64,000 bases of DNA from Sphingomonas yantingensis (GCF_014199325.1 NZ_JACIJJ010000004.1:310001-374000), one strand, 5' to 3'; shown: positions 1 to 8,480, counted from the stretch's first letter. The notes: generated from the letters alone by a model not told the origin. A program made the numbers and translations.

Positions 1-1027
1 CGGCGCGCGGCGTCGCCAGAATCGCCAACGCGATCGGCCCGCCCTTTCGCGACAGCCAGTCGAGCGCCTTGGTGATGCCGCGGGGCGAGGCGAACCACTC
101 GATCTCCGGCCGGACGGCGGTGTCGCCGAACAGGGCCGGATCGAGCGGGACCTTCGCCAGCGCCGGATCGGCAAGTCGCGCGCGCCGCTCGTCGGGCGTG
201 AGAGCCGCCCAACTCGCGGCAAGCGCGGCGGCGGCGGGATGCTTGAGACGAAACGCTTCCGCCGTCGTCAGGACGGGCAGCCGGTCGGCGCCCAGCGCAG
301 CGGCCCGCGCATCCACCGCCTCGCGGCCGAGGACGCCGATCAGCGTATCGGTCGCGGTATTGTCGCTGATCGCGATCATCAGCGTGGCGAGGCTTTGCAG
401 CGTCATCGGTGTGCCCGCCGGCCACCCTTGCGTGATCCCGCTGGGAAGTGAGGCGGGGGCGAGCGGAGCGACGTCCTCCCATCGATGCTTGCCCTCGGCC
501 ACCTGCGCCGCGAGCTCGGCGAGCACCCATAGCTTGAACGCCGACCCGATCGGCGCCGCCGCCTCGCCGCGATGCTCGGCCAGCGCGCGGGGGGCGGGGT
601 CCTCCAGCGCATAGACGCCGAAGCCGACCGTCCCCGGCAGCTTCGCTGCCTCTGCCACGATCGCGGCGAAGCTGTCCTGTCGGGGGGCGCTGCCGGTGAT
701 GCTGAAGCCCGCCACCTGGCGCGTGCCGCCGGGCATGAGCGTCAGCGCGACGCCGATACGCCCGCGCTCGTAGCCGATCGTCGCGGTCGCCTCGAGCGCG
801 TTGGCGCGGTCGATCCGCTCTACCCCCTTCGGCTTGCCCAAGCCTGCCGCGATCTGCGCGGCCAGCGCGTCGAAGCGCGCCTTGGGCACCTCGCTGCGGA
901 ATCGCTCGCCGAAGGTGGCGGCATAGTCGCCCTTTCCCGACAGCAGCGCGACGATTTCGGCCAAGCGGCGGTCGACGTCTGCCGGCGCCGGCTGGACGAT
1001 CGCGGGGGGCGGGGCAGTCTGGAGCAT
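1..1027 (-). CDS. Class A beta-lactamase-like serine hydrolase (3' end cut by window edge)
   Basis: The minus-strand frame from an ATG at 1027 stays open for 342 codons to the left edge, so the C-terminus is missing. The fold of class A penicillin-recognising enzymes is visible: an SxxK nucleophile motif in GSAFKLW at about residue 157, and an SDN motif in ISDNTATDTL at about residue 221. The first 150 residues are a separate domain of the kind found in cross-clan DUF3887/Cpn60-like extensions of such proteins; I do not name it. The chosen start gives no signal peptide, although the sequence just after it (LQTAPPPA) looks like the mature end of one, so the true start may differ. It lies 35 bp downstream of hemW on the same strand. 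Whether it hydrolyses beta-lactams or a cell-wall or ester substrate cannot be told here. Confidence 0.8.
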   Translation of the reverse strand, partial: MLQTAPPPAIVQPAPADVDRRLAEIVALLSGKGDYAATFGERFRSEVPKARFDALAAQIAAGLGKPKGVERIDRANALEATATIGYERGRIGVALTLMPGGTRQVAGFSITGSAPRQDSFAAIVAEAAKLPGTVGFGVYALEDPAPRALAEHRGEAAAPIGSAFKLWVLAELAAQVAEGKHRWEDVAPLAPASLPSGITQGWPAGTPMTLQSLATLMIAISDNTATDTLIGVLGREAVDARAAALGADRLPVLTTAEAFRLKHPAAAALAASWAALTPDERRARLADPALAKVPLDPALFGDTAVRPEIEWFASPRGITKALDWLSRKGGPIALAILATPRA

Positions 1028-1062
1028 TGCGGGACCCTCGCCGATCGGCCGGGCGCTGGCAA

Positions 1063-2196
1063 TCAGGCGGCGACGATCTCGCGCAGCATCGCCTCGAGCA
1101 CGGGCATCCCGGTATCGGTCGCGCGCAGGCGGTTGCCGTCGCGGGCGAGCAAGCCTTCGCGGACCAGCCGATCGACGCGTGGGGCGTCGACCGGCAGTGC
1201 ACCAAACGCCTCGATCCGCGAGAGGTCGACGCCCTCGCGCAGGCGAAGGCCCATCAGCAGCGCCTCGATCGCCTGTTCCTGCGGCACCAGCGCGTCTTCC
1301 GCCTCGATGCCGTGACCGTTGCGATCGACGGCGGACAGCCAGTTTTCGGGCTTCTTGCGGCGAAAGGTCGCATGGCCGCCGCGCCGGCCATGCGCGCCGG
1401 GTCCGACGCCGACATAATCGCGATAGCGCCAATAGGTGAGGTTGTGGCGGCTCTCCTCTCCCGGCCGCGCGTGGTTCGAGATTTCATAGGCCGGCAGCCC
1501 TGCCGCGGCGGTCATGGCCCGCGTCGTCTCGAACAGGTCGGCGGCGGCGTCGGCGTCGGGGATCGTCAGTTCGCCCTTCGCGGCCAGCGTGGCGAAGCGC
1601 GTGCCTGGCTCGATCGTCAATTGGTAGAGCGACAGATGGCCGGTGCCGAACCCCAGCGCGCGGGCAAGCTCGCCCTCCCACCCGACCAGCGACTGGCCGG
1701 GCAGCGCATAGATGAGGTCGAACGAGACGCGCGCAAACGCAGCCTGCGCGGTTTCCAGCGCCCCCAGCCCCTCTGCCACCGAATGCGCGCGGCCGAGAAA
1801 GCCGAGCGCCGCGTCGTCGAGCGATTGCAGGCCCAGCGACACGCGATTGACCCCCGCCGCCGCCACGTCGGCGAACCGCGCCGCCTCGACCGATGAGGGG
1901 TTGGCCTCCAGCGTGATCTCGCAATCGGGGGCGAGGCCCCAGTGGCGGTCCGCCGCCTCGATCAGCGCGGCGACCGTGGCGGGGGGCATCAGCGAGGGGG
2001 TGCCGCCGCCGAAGAAGATCGAGCCGATCCTCCGGCCGGGCGTCAGCACCGCTTCATGCGACAGGTCGGCGAGCAGCGCGTCGCGCCAGCGTGCCTGGTC
2101 GACGGCGTCGCGCACATGGCTGTTGAAGTCGCAATAGGGGCATTTGGAGACGCAGAACGGCCAGTGGATATAGAGGGCGAGGGGATCAGGGGACAT
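1063..2196 (-). CDS. hemW: Radical SAM haem chaperone HemW (coproporphyrinogen oxidase-like)
   Basis: This 377-residue protein begins with a radical SAM cluster motif, CVSKCPYCDF (CxxxCxxC, residues about 15-24), that would bind a 4Fe-4S cluster and S-adenosylmethionine. The GGGTPSL glycine motif follows at about residue 63, and a HemN C-terminal domain follows that. Members of this family are now regarded as HemW, which delivers haem to respiratory proteins, rather than as oxygen-independent HemN; the CxxxCxxC spacing and short N-terminus fit HemW. The usual alphaproteobacterial order rph-rdgB-hemW is kept on the minus strand, but four extra genes sit between rdgB and hemW. Length is typical. 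Confidence 0.93.
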   Translation of the reverse strand: MSPDPLALYIHWPFCVSKCPYCDFNSHVRDAVDQARWRDALLADLSHEAVLTPGRRIGSIFFGGGTPSLMPPATVAALIEAADRHWGLAPDCEITLEANPSSVEAARFADVAAAGVNRVSLGLQSLDDAALGFLGRAHSVAEGLGALETAQAAFARVSFDLIYALPGQSLVGWEGELARALGFGTGHLSLYQLTIEPGTRFATLAAKGELTIPDADAAADLFETTRAMTAAAGLPAYEISNHARPGEESRHNLTYWRYRDYVGVGPGAHGRRGGHATFRRKKPENWLSAVDRNGHGIEAEDALVPQEQAIEALLMGLRLREGVDLSRIEAFGALPVDAPRVDRLVREGLLARDGNRLRATDTGMPVLEAMLREIVAA

Positions 2197-2237
2197 CGCC
2201 GCCGCCTATGGACCGTCGTTGCACCGCGGGGAAGCGC

Positions 2238-2627
2238 TCAGCGAGGCCAGTCGCGCAGCCTGCGCGCGAATGCGGCAGGATCGGCATAATCGGGTTGCCA
2301 CTTCTCTCCGCTATGGTCGAAATCGACCTGCACAGCGCCGCTCGCACGCTCGATCCGAAGCAGGCATTTCTTCCATCCGGGCGCGCCGGGCTGCGCCGTC
2401 GAAGCGCGGAACGCTTTTGCCAGCGAGAGCACGTCCCAATTTTCCGGCGTTTCCGCTTCCCATCGGTCGCCCGTCTCGAAAACATAGCCGAAATCGCGAG
2501 TTCGGCCTTCCAGCTCGAAGACCAAAACGATGAGTTCCCAGTCGCGCGTGGCATAAACGATGTCGCCGACGATCGCCTGGCAAAGTGCGTGCAGCGCGGC
2601 GTCGGGCGCGGACCCGTCGGTTACCAT
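2238..2627 (-). CDS. Probable YezG/DUF600-like immunity protein
   Basis: This is a 129-residue soluble acidic protein with no signal or membrane segment. Residues about 24-50 read as alternating beta strands (ATRDWELIVLVFELEG, then FGYVFETGD), followed by WKKCLLRIERASGAVQVDF at about residues 84-102. That layout resembles the DUF600/YezG family, which neutralises LXG-type DNase toxins. The match is by eye and is not strong. It lies directly downstream of an RNase toxin and its immunity gene on the same strand, a usual place for orphan immunity genes in polymorphic-toxin loci. No matching second toxin is present. It could instead be an unrelated small domain of unknown function. Confidence 0.5.
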   Translation of the reverse strand: MVTDGSAPDAALHALCQAIVGDIVYATRDWELIVLVFELEGRTRDFGYVFETGDRWEAETPENWDVLSLAKAFRASTAQPGAPGWKKCLLRIERASGAVQVDFDHSGEKWQPDYADPAAFARRLRDWPR

Positions 2628-2658
2628 CGTCCGTGGTGCCGCTGCCGTCTACGAAAAC

Positions 2659-2952
2659 TTATCGCGCAAGCCGCACCACGAGCCCGCTCAGCCAGTCCCG
2701 ATAGCTAGAGCCCTCGCTCGCCGGGTTGTAATAGCAACCCGCCTCGTCGGTCAGGATCGTACGAAGCCGGGCCTCGTCGGTTTCGCGAGCCAGCAGAGCA
2801 TCGATCTCGCTCACCGCGGCTTCGCGCAGCGACCGCGGCTCGGCGTTGATCATCGCCGCGACCGCGGCATCGACCGTCGAAAATTCGCCCGGCCAGTCCT
2901 GATGCAGATAGCCGCCAAGCACTTGTTCGGTCGAGGTGAGGCTATGGGTCAT
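2659..2952 (-). CDS. CdiI-type immunity protein for the adjacent RNase toxin
   Basis: This 97-residue, mainly helical acidic protein carries the pattern of the CdiI_2 immunity family: an N-terminal YLHQDWPGEF (residues about 15-24), a central LLARETDEARLRTIL and a C-terminal GCYYNP...YRDWL. The start ATG overlaps the stop of the toxin gene in ATGA, which implies coupled translation and fixes the start. The same frame stays open far upstream inside the toxin gene, but that stretch is only a shadow. Its likely job is to bind the RNase domain of the upstream product in the cytoplasm. RNase A-type CDI toxins are typically paired with immunity proteins of this kind. Confidence 0.75.
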   Translation of the reverse strand: MTHSLTSTEQVLGGYLHQDWPGEFSTVDAAVAAMINAEPRSLREAAVSEIDALLARETDEARLRTILTDEAGCYYNPASEGSSYRDWLSGLVVRLAR

Positions 2953-4058
2953 GGAGCGGTAGGATAGCCGGTCACGATGCGATAGCCAGTCTCCATCGAC
3001 GCGTCGCGCTGTAGAACGAGACGGACCGAGTTGACGTCGGCCGCGTCGGCGGCGCCGCGATTGAGCGAAATCCCGGTGCTGGCACTGGCATTGTGGTTGA
3101 GGACGAGGCGATTGCCGCTCCCCGCAAGCCAGTCGTCGATCCGCTGCCGGTTCGCCGCGATCGCGTCGCCCACGACGGTCTCCGCGCGTTCGAGCGTCCG
3201 GAAAGACGACGCGCCCGATATTTTTGGATCGGCGTCGAGCCGTGCCCGCAGGTCGGCTTCGCTCTTGCCGACGTGGCGCTCGATCATGTGCCCGCCGGCT
3301 GCTTCGTGGGCGGCCAGCCCGCCGCCCGGCACTTGCTTCGTTGCGGCCGTGAAGAACTCGTCGAGCTGGCGTTTCGTCGCGTCGATCGATTCGCGTGCGC
3401 TGGCGGGCAGGGCGTCGAGCGCACCCTGCGGGATCGTACCGATCGCGTCGCGGACCTTTTGCAGCGCGGGAGCGAGCGTTTCGCGCAGCGCCGGGTTGTG
3501 CGCGACCGCGCTGACCGCGTCGCCTACGGTTTCGGCCCATTTGCCGATCTTGCCGAGCTTGGCGGCGTCGCCCGCCACCGGCACGATCGCGACGGCGGAG
3601 ATGACGCCGTTCATCGCATGGCCGCCGGCCTCGCCCCAATTGCCGGAGAACAGCGATCCGATCGCCCGGCCGGCCGACACCACCGCATTGGCGCCGTCGC
3701 TGATCGGCGTGGGATCGAAGATCCCGGCGACGTCCAGCGCCATCTGGCCGAGGTCGAGGCCGAGTTGCACCGGATCGGGGCCGGCGCCGGGCGCGGCGGC
3801 GTTGTCGTTGGCCGGCGCCTCGAGCGCGCGGGCGAGTTCGCCGCGCTCGACCGGGGTCAGGTGTGCCTCGATCTGGGTGCGGAGCGTCTGGTCGAAACCC
3901 GGCTGGGCGGTGCCGAGCTCGGTCAGGCGGGCGGCGAGGGCGGGCGCGTCGAACGTGCCGCCCACGCGCGCCTCCGCCGCCAGCGTCGCGGCCTGATCCG
4001 GGCTGGACGTGACGCTGGCGCTGCCCGAGCCGGAGATCGATGCGGTTTCGGCAAACAT
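2949..4058 (-). CDS. Polymorphic toxin with C-terminal bacterial RNase A-like (CdiA-CT) domain
   Basis: The 369-residue protein has three parts. Residues 1-80 are a polar N-terminal region. Residues about 95-180 are a hydrophobic, Gly/Ala-rich pretoxin-like region (IFDPTPISDGANAVVSAG ... AIVPVAGDAAKLGKIGKW). Residues about 249-369 are an RNase domain of the CdiA-CT RNase A type. In that domain the four active-site positions known for the Yersinia toxin appear to be kept: His262, Arg273 (eleven residues later), Thr363 and Tyr365 (in VTGYPT). I chose ATG 4058 over the in-frame GTG at 4073 because GGAAGGG lies at good spacing before it. There is no signal peptide, haemagglutinin repeat, PAAR or LXG domain, so the delivery route is unknown. 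The downstream gene should encode its antidote. Confidence 0.8.
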   Translation of the reverse strand: MFAETASISGSGSASVTSSPDQAATLAAEARVGGTFDAPALAARLTELGTAQPGFDQTLRTQIEAHLTPVERGELARALEAPANDNAAAPGAGPDPVQLGLDLGQMALDVAGIFDPTPISDGANAVVSAGRAIGSLFSGNWGEAGGHAMNGVISAVAIVPVAGDAAKLGKIGKWAETVGDAVSAVAHNPALRETLAPALQKVRDAIGTIPQGALDALPASARESIDATKRQLDEFFTAATKQVPGGGLAAHEAAGGHMIERHVGKSEADLRARLDADPKISGASSFRTLERAETVVGDAIAANRQRIDDWLAGSGNRLVLNHNASASTGISLNRGAADAADVNSVRLVLQRDASMETGYRIVTGYPTAP

Positions 4059-4178
4059 GCCATGCCCTTCCACGCAGCTTTCGATGCCGGGATTGGAGCA
4101 TGACGGTGCCGCTCTTGCGCTCGTCGGAGCGACTATGCCGCCTAATCGATCCGACTAGGCCGGCGTGCATGCGGCAAC

Positions 4179-4207
4179 AAAAAAGGGAAGCCCGTAGGCT
4201 TCCCTTT
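4179..4207 (-). terminator. Rho-independent terminator of the small membrane protein gene
   Basis: An 8-bp GC-rich perfect stem (4185-4192 with 4197-4204, loop CGTA) is followed on the minus strand by six T residues. It lies 37 bp after the stop of the gene at 4244-4486 and so separates that gene from the toxin gene. The opposite strand has only a three-T tail. Confidence 0.85.
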
Positions 4208-4243
4208 CCGGCCGCGCGTTGCCGGCCACAAGCTGATCGAAGA

Positions 4244-4486
4244 TCAGTTGCTGTCGGGCAGGCCGTTGTCGTCGCCGACGGTCAGGCCGAGCACGAGGAT
4301 CGCGATGACGCCCGCACCGATGATGAGGCCGAGGCCGCCGGCGCCGCCGAGCGCGCCGTTGGCGTCCTTGCTGGCGGTCGAAGCGCGGACGCTCTTGGCG
4401 ACCGACAGGTTCTGCGCCGGATTGGCGAGAACCGGAGCCGCAGTCATCGTGGTGGCGGCCAGCGCCAGAGCAATCTTACCGATCAT
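4244..4486 (-). CDS. Small exported or inner-membrane protein, unknown function
   Basis: This 80-residue protein has an N-terminal signal peptide ending near residue 21 (MIGKIALALAATTMTAAPVLA), a polar middle, and one Gly/Ile-rich transmembrane helix at about residues 47-68 (GALGGAGGLGLIIGAGVIAI). The tail is short and acidic. GGGAG lies 7 bases before the ATG, and a strong terminator follows, so it looks like a single-gene transcription unit. The upstream spacer (4487-4604) is AT-rich for this genome and should hold its promoter. Small proteins of this build are common in sphingomonads. I do not recognise a function. It lies in the insertion between rdgB and the toxin gene. Confidence 0.75.
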   Translation of the reverse strand: MIGKIALALAATTMTAAPVLANPAQNLSVAKSVRASTASKDANGALGGAGGLGLIIGAGVIAILVLGLTVGDDNGLPDSN

Positions 4487-4604
4487 GATACACTCCCTTT
4501 CAAACGTATTTCGCAGCGCCCGCTAGCGAGCAACTGCCCAAAAACTCGTTAACACGTACTTTGTTGCGTGCGCGATATCAAAAGCAGGGTTGATGACCCG
4601 GCAA

Positions 4605-5234
4605 CTAAAAAATAGCCGCAACCAGTTGCTTAAATGCATCGGCGCGGTGACTGGTCGCATGCTTTTCCGAGGGGTCCATTTCGCCGTACGTTTGCGTACC
4701 CCCTTCGGGCAGGAACATCGGATCATAGCCAAATCCCCGGTCCCCGCGCGGCGGCCAGACGAGCGTGCCGTCGACTCGCCCCTCGAACCATTCGACATGA
4801 CCGTCGGGCCAGGCGAGCGCGAGTGCGCAGACGAAATGCGCGGCGCGCGTGGGGGCGGGGTCGATCGCGGAAAGCTTGTCCTCGACTGCCTGCATCGCGA
4901 TGGTGAAGTCCTTGGTCGGTCCGGCCCAGCGCGCCGAGAAAATGCCCGGATCGCCGCCCAGCGCCTCGACGCACATCCCCGAATCGTCGGCCAGCGCGGG
5001 CAGGCCCGACAGGTCGGCCGCCTGCATCGCTTTCAGCTCCGCATTGGCGACGAAGGTGGTGCCGGTCTCCTCGGGCTCGGGCAGGTCGAGTTCGCCGGCC
5101 GAAACCGGCTCGATGCCATAGGGGGCGAGCAGCGCACGGATCTCCCGCACCTTGCCCTGATTGTGGCTGGCGATGACGAGCTTGCCGGGGCGCAGCTTGC
5201 GGATCGCTTGCGGCTCCTTGCCCTCGCCGCTCAT
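4605..5234 (-). CDS. rdgB: RdgB/HAM1 family dITP/XTP pyrophosphatase
   Basis: A 209-residue house-cleaning nucleotide pyrophosphatase that removes ITP, dITP and XTP. The signature [10 protein letters not shown] near the N-terminus, the acidic [11 protein letters not shown] (about residue 72), [10 protein letters not shown], and the C-terminal GFGYDPMF and SHR motifs are all present. The ATG at 5234 overlaps the stop of rph in ATGA, which decides the start over longer in-frame options. It forms one operon with rph. The usual third partner, hemW, has been separated by an insertion of four genes. Confidence 0.95.
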   Translation of the reverse strand: MSGEGKEPQAIRKLRPGKLVIASHNQGKVREIRALLAPYGIEPVSAGELDLPEPEETGTTFVANAELKAMQAADLSGLPALADDSGMCVEALGGDPGIFSARWAGPTKDFTIAMQAVEDKLSAIDPAPTRAAHFVCALALAWPDGHVEWFEGRVDGTLVWPPRGDRGFGYDPMFLPEGGTQTYGEMDPSEKHATSHRADAFKQLVAAIF

Positions 5235-5947
5235 CGACCGACCGCCTTTCGCTGCGCCTCGAAGATCGAGTTGCAGCCGATCCGCGCGAGGCGGAGCAGG
5301 CGCAGCAGCGATTCCTCGTCGTAGCAAGCGCCCTCTGCCGTCGCCTGCGCCTCGGCGATGCGGCCATCGCCCAGCAGGACGAAATTGGCGTCGGCGTCGG
5401 CGGCCGAATCCTCGGGGTAGTCGAGATCGAGCACGGGGGTGCCATTATAGATGCCGCAGCTCACCGCCGCGACCTGATGCAGGATCGGATCGACGGTCAG
5501 CTTGCCCTCGGCCATCAGCTTGTCGACCGCGAGGCGCAGCGCCACCCACGCGCCCGAGATCGAGGCGGTGCGCGTGCCGCCATCGGCCTGGATCACGTCG
5601 CAATCGAGCACGATCTGCCGCTCGCCGAGCTTCTTGAGGTCGGTGACGGCGCGAAGGCTGCGGCCGATGAGGCGCTGGATTTCCTGCGTCCGGCCCGACT
5701 GCTTGCCCTTCGCCGCCTCGCGGTTGCTGCGCGTGTGCGTCGAACGCGGGAGCATCCCGTATTCGGCCGTCACCCAGCCCTCGCCCTTGCCGCGCAGAAA
5801 GGGGGGCACGCGCTCCTCGATGCTGGCCGTCACCAGCACGCGGGTGTCGCCGAAGCCGATCAGCACCGATCCCTCGGCGTGGCGGGTGAAGTTCGGCTCG
5901 ATCGAGATCGGGCGCATTTCGTCGGGGGCGCGGCCGGATGGGCGCAT
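5231..5947 (-). CDS. rph: Ribonuclease PH
   Basis: A 238-residue phosphorolytic exoribonuclease that trims tRNA 3' ends. It starts [13 protein letters not shown], followed by the RNase PH-type [16 protein letters not shown] and [20 protein letters not shown] (residues about 80-99), which carry the Arg pair for RNA and phosphate binding. The [19 protein letters not shown] motif follows at about residue 120. The start at 5947 matches the conserved family N-terminus; the frame stays open another 50 codons upstream without similarity. rdgB follows with a 4-base overlap. Confidence 0.96.
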   Translation of the reverse strand: MRPSGRAPDEMRPISIEPNFTRHAEGSVLIGFGDTRVLVTASIEERVPPFLRGKGEGWVTAEYGMLPRSTHTRSNREAAKGKQSGRTQEIQRLIGRSLRAVTDLKKLGERQIVLDCDVIQADGGTRTASISGAWVALRLAVDKLMAEGKLTVDPILHQVAAVSCGIYNGTPVLDLDYPEDSAADADANFVLLGDGRIAEAQATAEGACYDEESLLRLLRLARIGCNSIFEAQRKAVGR

Positions 5948-6020
5948 CTGTTCAGCTCCTATTGGGTTTGGCTGGGCGATAGACCGCGCATGGCGCTCGC
6001 GCCAGCCTGACATGAGGGGA

Positions 6021-6533
6021 ATGCCCGTGAAGCTCCGTTCGATCGCCGCCGCGCTGCCGCTGCTCGCCGGGGCATGTGCAATGCAACCCGGCCCCAAAAC
6101 GGGTGCGCCGATCGCGATCGAGCGTGAGGCGGTTACCTATTCGACCGAGGTGTGTCGCGGCTTCTGTCCCGTCTATTCGGTGAGGATGACGCCTGAGGGC
6201 GAGGGCGTCTTCACCGGCGAGCAGCATACCGCCGTGACGGGCGAGCGGCGCTTCACCGTCGAGCCCGCGGTCGCCGCGCGCTTCATCGAGCATGTCGACG
6301 CGGTGAGGCCGGCCGGCGGCGACCGGCGGATCGAGATGGGCACCGCCGATTGCGGCACCGTCGCCACCGACCTGCCCGCGATCAACGTTCGCTGGGATTC
6401 GAACACCGGCGCCGCGCCGCAGTCGCTGCACCTCTATCTCGGCTGCAGCGCCGATGAGGCTCGGCGGGTACGCGCGGTGCTGGAGGCAGCGCCCTCGCTC
6501 CTCCCGATCGCCGCCTTCATCGGAAAGCGTTGA
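6021..6533 (+). CDS. Lipoprotein with DUF6438-type domain
   Basis: The product is about 170 residues with a lipoprotein signal peptide ([15 protein letters not shown]); the cleaved Cys is at about residue 19, although the lipobox is weak. The rest matches the DUF6438 pattern: [22 protein letters not shown], a threonine-rich strand, then [15 protein letters not shown] and a C-terminal LYLGC. Four or five conserved cysteines suggest disulphides in the periplasm. Starts at ATG 6021 or GTG 6027 are possible; GTG 6027 has the better-spaced GAGGGG. The function of the domain is unknown. It is divergent from rph and 31 bp upstream of hrcA. Confidence 0.75.
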   Translation: MPVKLRSIAAALPLLAGACAMQPGPKTGAPIAIEREAVTYSTEVCRGFCPVYSVRMTPEGEGVFTGEQHTAVTGERRFTVEPAVAARFIEHVDAVRPAGGDRRIEMGTADCGTVATDLPAINVRWDSNTGAAPQSLHLYLGCSADEARRVRAVLEAAPSLLPIAAFIGKR

Positions 6534-6564
6534 GCGAACGCGCCGCGGTGCCTAGATCAGGGGC

Positions 6565-7608
6565 ATGACACCGCCGATCCACGAAATGACCGACCGCGCG
6601 CGCGAGGTGTTCCGGATCGTCGTCGAAAGCTATCTCGACACCGGCCAGCCGGTCGGGTCGCGCACGCTGTCGAAGATTTCCGGCCTCAACCTCTCGCCCG
6701 CCAGCATCCGCAATGTGATGCAGGACCTCGAGGAGTTCGGTTTGCTCGCCGCGCCGCACACCAGTGCGGGGCGGATGCCAACCGAAAGCGGCCTTCGCCT
6801 CTTTGTCGACGGCATGATGCAGAGCCACGAACCCTCGCCCGAGGAGCGCGCGGCGATCGAGGGCGGGGCGCGCGGCGGCGACGGCCCGGTCGAGGCGGCG
6901 ATCGCCAACACCACCGCCGTACTGTCGGGCCTGTCCGCTTGCGCGGGCCTTGTCCTCGTCCCCAAGCGCGAGCCGCGTTTGCGGCAGGTGAGCTTCGTCC
7001 CGCTCAGCCACGACAAGGCGCTGGCGGTGCTGGTGGGAGAGGACGGATCGGTCGAGAACCGCGTCGTCGATCTGCCGCCGGGCCTGCCCGCCTTCGCGCT
7101 CGAACAGGCGGCGAACTATCTCTCGGCGACGCTGGCCGGCCGGACGCTCAGCGAGGCGCGAAGCGCACTGTCGCAGCAGATCGCGCGCGAGCGGGCGGCG
7201 CTCGACGTGGCGGCGCGCGATCTGGTCGAACGCGGCCTCGCGATCTGGAGCGAGGATGGCGGCAGCCGCCCGGTGCTGATCGTGCGGGGGCAGGCGCGGC
7301 TGCTCGACACCGGCGCCGCCGACGACCTCGACCGCGTGCGACAGCTGCTTGACGAGCTGGAGGACAAGGAAGAGATCGCCCGCCTGCTCGATTCGGCGCG
7401 TGAGGGGGATGCGGCACGCATCTTCATCGGGTCGGAGAACAAGCTGTTCGCGCTGTCGGGCTCTTCGGTGATCGCCAAGCCCGTCCGCTCGCTCGACGGG
7501 CGGGTGGTCGGCGTGGTCGGGGTGATCGGCCCGACGCGGTTGAACTATGCGCGAGTCGTGCCCATGGTGGATTTGACGGCCGCGACGCTCTCGCGGCTTC
7601 TCAGCTAG
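6565..7608 (+). CDS. hrcA: Heat-inducible transcription repressor HrcA
   Basis: This 347-residue repressor has an N-terminal winged helix (residues about 10-80, with VGSRTLSKISGLNLSPASIRNVM as recognition region, then GLLAAPHTSAGRMPTE), a GAF-like core and a dimerisation region. HrcA represses groESL and other chaperone genes by binding CIRCE and needs GroEL for activity. I see no CIRCE inverted repeat between 6534 and 6564 or before grpE, so autoregulation through CIRCE is not evident here. grpE follows after 34 bp on the same strand, the usual alphaproteobacterial pairing. Confidence 0.95.
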   Translation: MTPPIHEMTDRAREVFRIVVESYLDTGQPVGSRTLSKISGLNLSPASIRNVMQDLEEFGLLAAPHTSAGRMPTESGLRLFVDGMMQSHEPSPEERAAIEGGARGGDGPVEAAIANTTAVLSGLSACAGLVLVPKREPRLRQVSFVPLSHDKALAVLVGEDGSVENRVVDLPPGLPAFALEQAANYLSATLAGRTLSEARSALSQQIARERAALDVAARDLVERGLAIWSEDGGSRPVLIVRGQARLLDTGAADDLDRVRQLLDELEDKEEIARLLDSAREGDAARIFIGSENKLFALSGSSVIAKPVRSLDGRVVGVVGVIGPTRLNYARVVPMVDLTAATLSRLLS

Positions 7609-7642
7609 AGACTTGAACGAACGGACTGTACGACAGGGGCTT

Positions 7643-8203
7643 ATGGAAAACGAACAAACGACGGCGGGCCAGCCCGCCGATGCCGAAGCGCTGCGCGAGG
7701 CGACGGCCGAAGCGGCGCCCGAGGTGGCCGAGGCCGATCGCCACGCCGAACTCGCCGAAGAGCTGGCCGAGGCGAAGCGCCAGGTCCTCTATGCACAGGC
7801 CGAGGTGCAGAATGTCCGCCGTCGCGCCGAGAAGGAAGCCGCCGATGCGCGCACCTATGCCGCCACGGCTTTCGCCCGCGACATCCTGTCGGTCGCCGAC
7901 AATCTGACCCGCGGCCTGTCGGCGATCCCCGAGGACGTGCGCGGCGAGGAGCGGTTCAAGGGCCTCGTCACCGGGCTCGAGGCGACGGGCCGCGAACTGG
8001 AGAGCATCTTCTCGCGGCATGGCATCACCCGCATCGCCGCGGTCGGGGAGACGCTCGACCCCAATCGCCATCAGGCGATGTTCGAGGTCCCCAGCGCCGA
8101 CGCCGCGCCGGGCACGATCGTGCAGGAAGTGCAGGCCGGCTACATGATCCGCGACCGCTTGCTGCGCCCGGCACTGGTGGGAGTCGCCAAGGCGGCGGAG
8201 TAA
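7643..8203 (+). CDS. grpE: Nucleotide exchange factor GrpE
   Basis: A 186-residue DnaK co-chaperone. An acidic disordered start (residues 1-40) leads into a long coiled coil (about 40-95, ELAEELAEAKRQVLYAQAEVQNVRRR) and a C-terminal beta domain ending in GYMIRDRLLRPALVGVAK, the family signature. The start ATG 7643 has CAGGGG before it; an upstream in-frame ATG at 7613 lacks a ribosome site and adds non-conserved residues. It is probably cotranscribed with hrcA. dnaK is not in the window. Confidence 0.95.
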   Translation: MENEQTTAGQPADAEALREATAEAAPEVAEADRHAELAEELAEAKRQVLYAQAEVQNVRRRAEKEAADARTYAATAFARDILSVADNLTRGLSAIPEDVRGEERFKGLVTGLEATGRELESIFSRHGITRIAAVGETLDPNRHQAMFEVPSADAAPGTIVQEVQAGYMIRDRLLRPALVGVAKAAE

Positions 8204-8212
8204 CGCTTCTGC

Positions 8213-8368
8213 GTCATCCCGGGCTCGACCCGGGATGACGCTTCTTCCCGCTTTGACGCAGAAGAAGCGGGACCCCGGAAAAAGTCGGTGGTAACGATTT
8301 GGGTAAGCGATACGCCCCACAAATCCCGTCACTCCGGCCCCCGAGCTGGGGTCCCGCGTCTTCTTCTG
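8213..8368. repeat. Intergenic palindromic repeats (sphingomonad REP-like unit, partly degenerate)
   Basis: The grpE-glnD spacer (8204-8480) holds a 27-bp perfect hairpin at 8213-8239 (GTCATCCCGGG, CTCGA, CCCGGGATGAC). A second unit has inward arms at about 8261-8278 (GAAGAAGCGGGACCCCGG) and 8328-8367 (GTCACTCCGG ... CCCGCGTCTTCTTC), with a spacer that ends in CAAATC. The same arms recur at 13720, 23777, 31987, 53636 and 54041. The first hairpin may also help end transcription of grpE. Nothing else is seen in this spacer. Confidence 0.85.
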
Positions 8369-8480
8369 TCAGCGCCATCCGCTGAGCCAGCGCGACCCCG
8401 GCTCAAGCCCAGCGCAACGACATGACGGGGCGCGCCGAACCCTCGCGACTTTTCAACCGTCGCCCCTTATCTAGGGCGCT

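Noticed and set aside
2949-4058. Full CdiA or two-partner secretion exoprotein
   Set aside because: The protein is only 369 residues, without signal peptide or haemagglutinin repeats, and no cdiB lies nearby.
4074-4243. A gene in the spacer between the toxin gene and the small membrane protein gene
   Set aside because: No start with a ribosome site and no open frame of useful length on either strand; it holds the terminator and probably the toxin promoter.
6534-6564. CIRCE element before hrcA
   Set aside because: The 31-bp spacer has no TTAGCACTC-N9-GAGTGCTAA-like inverted repeat.
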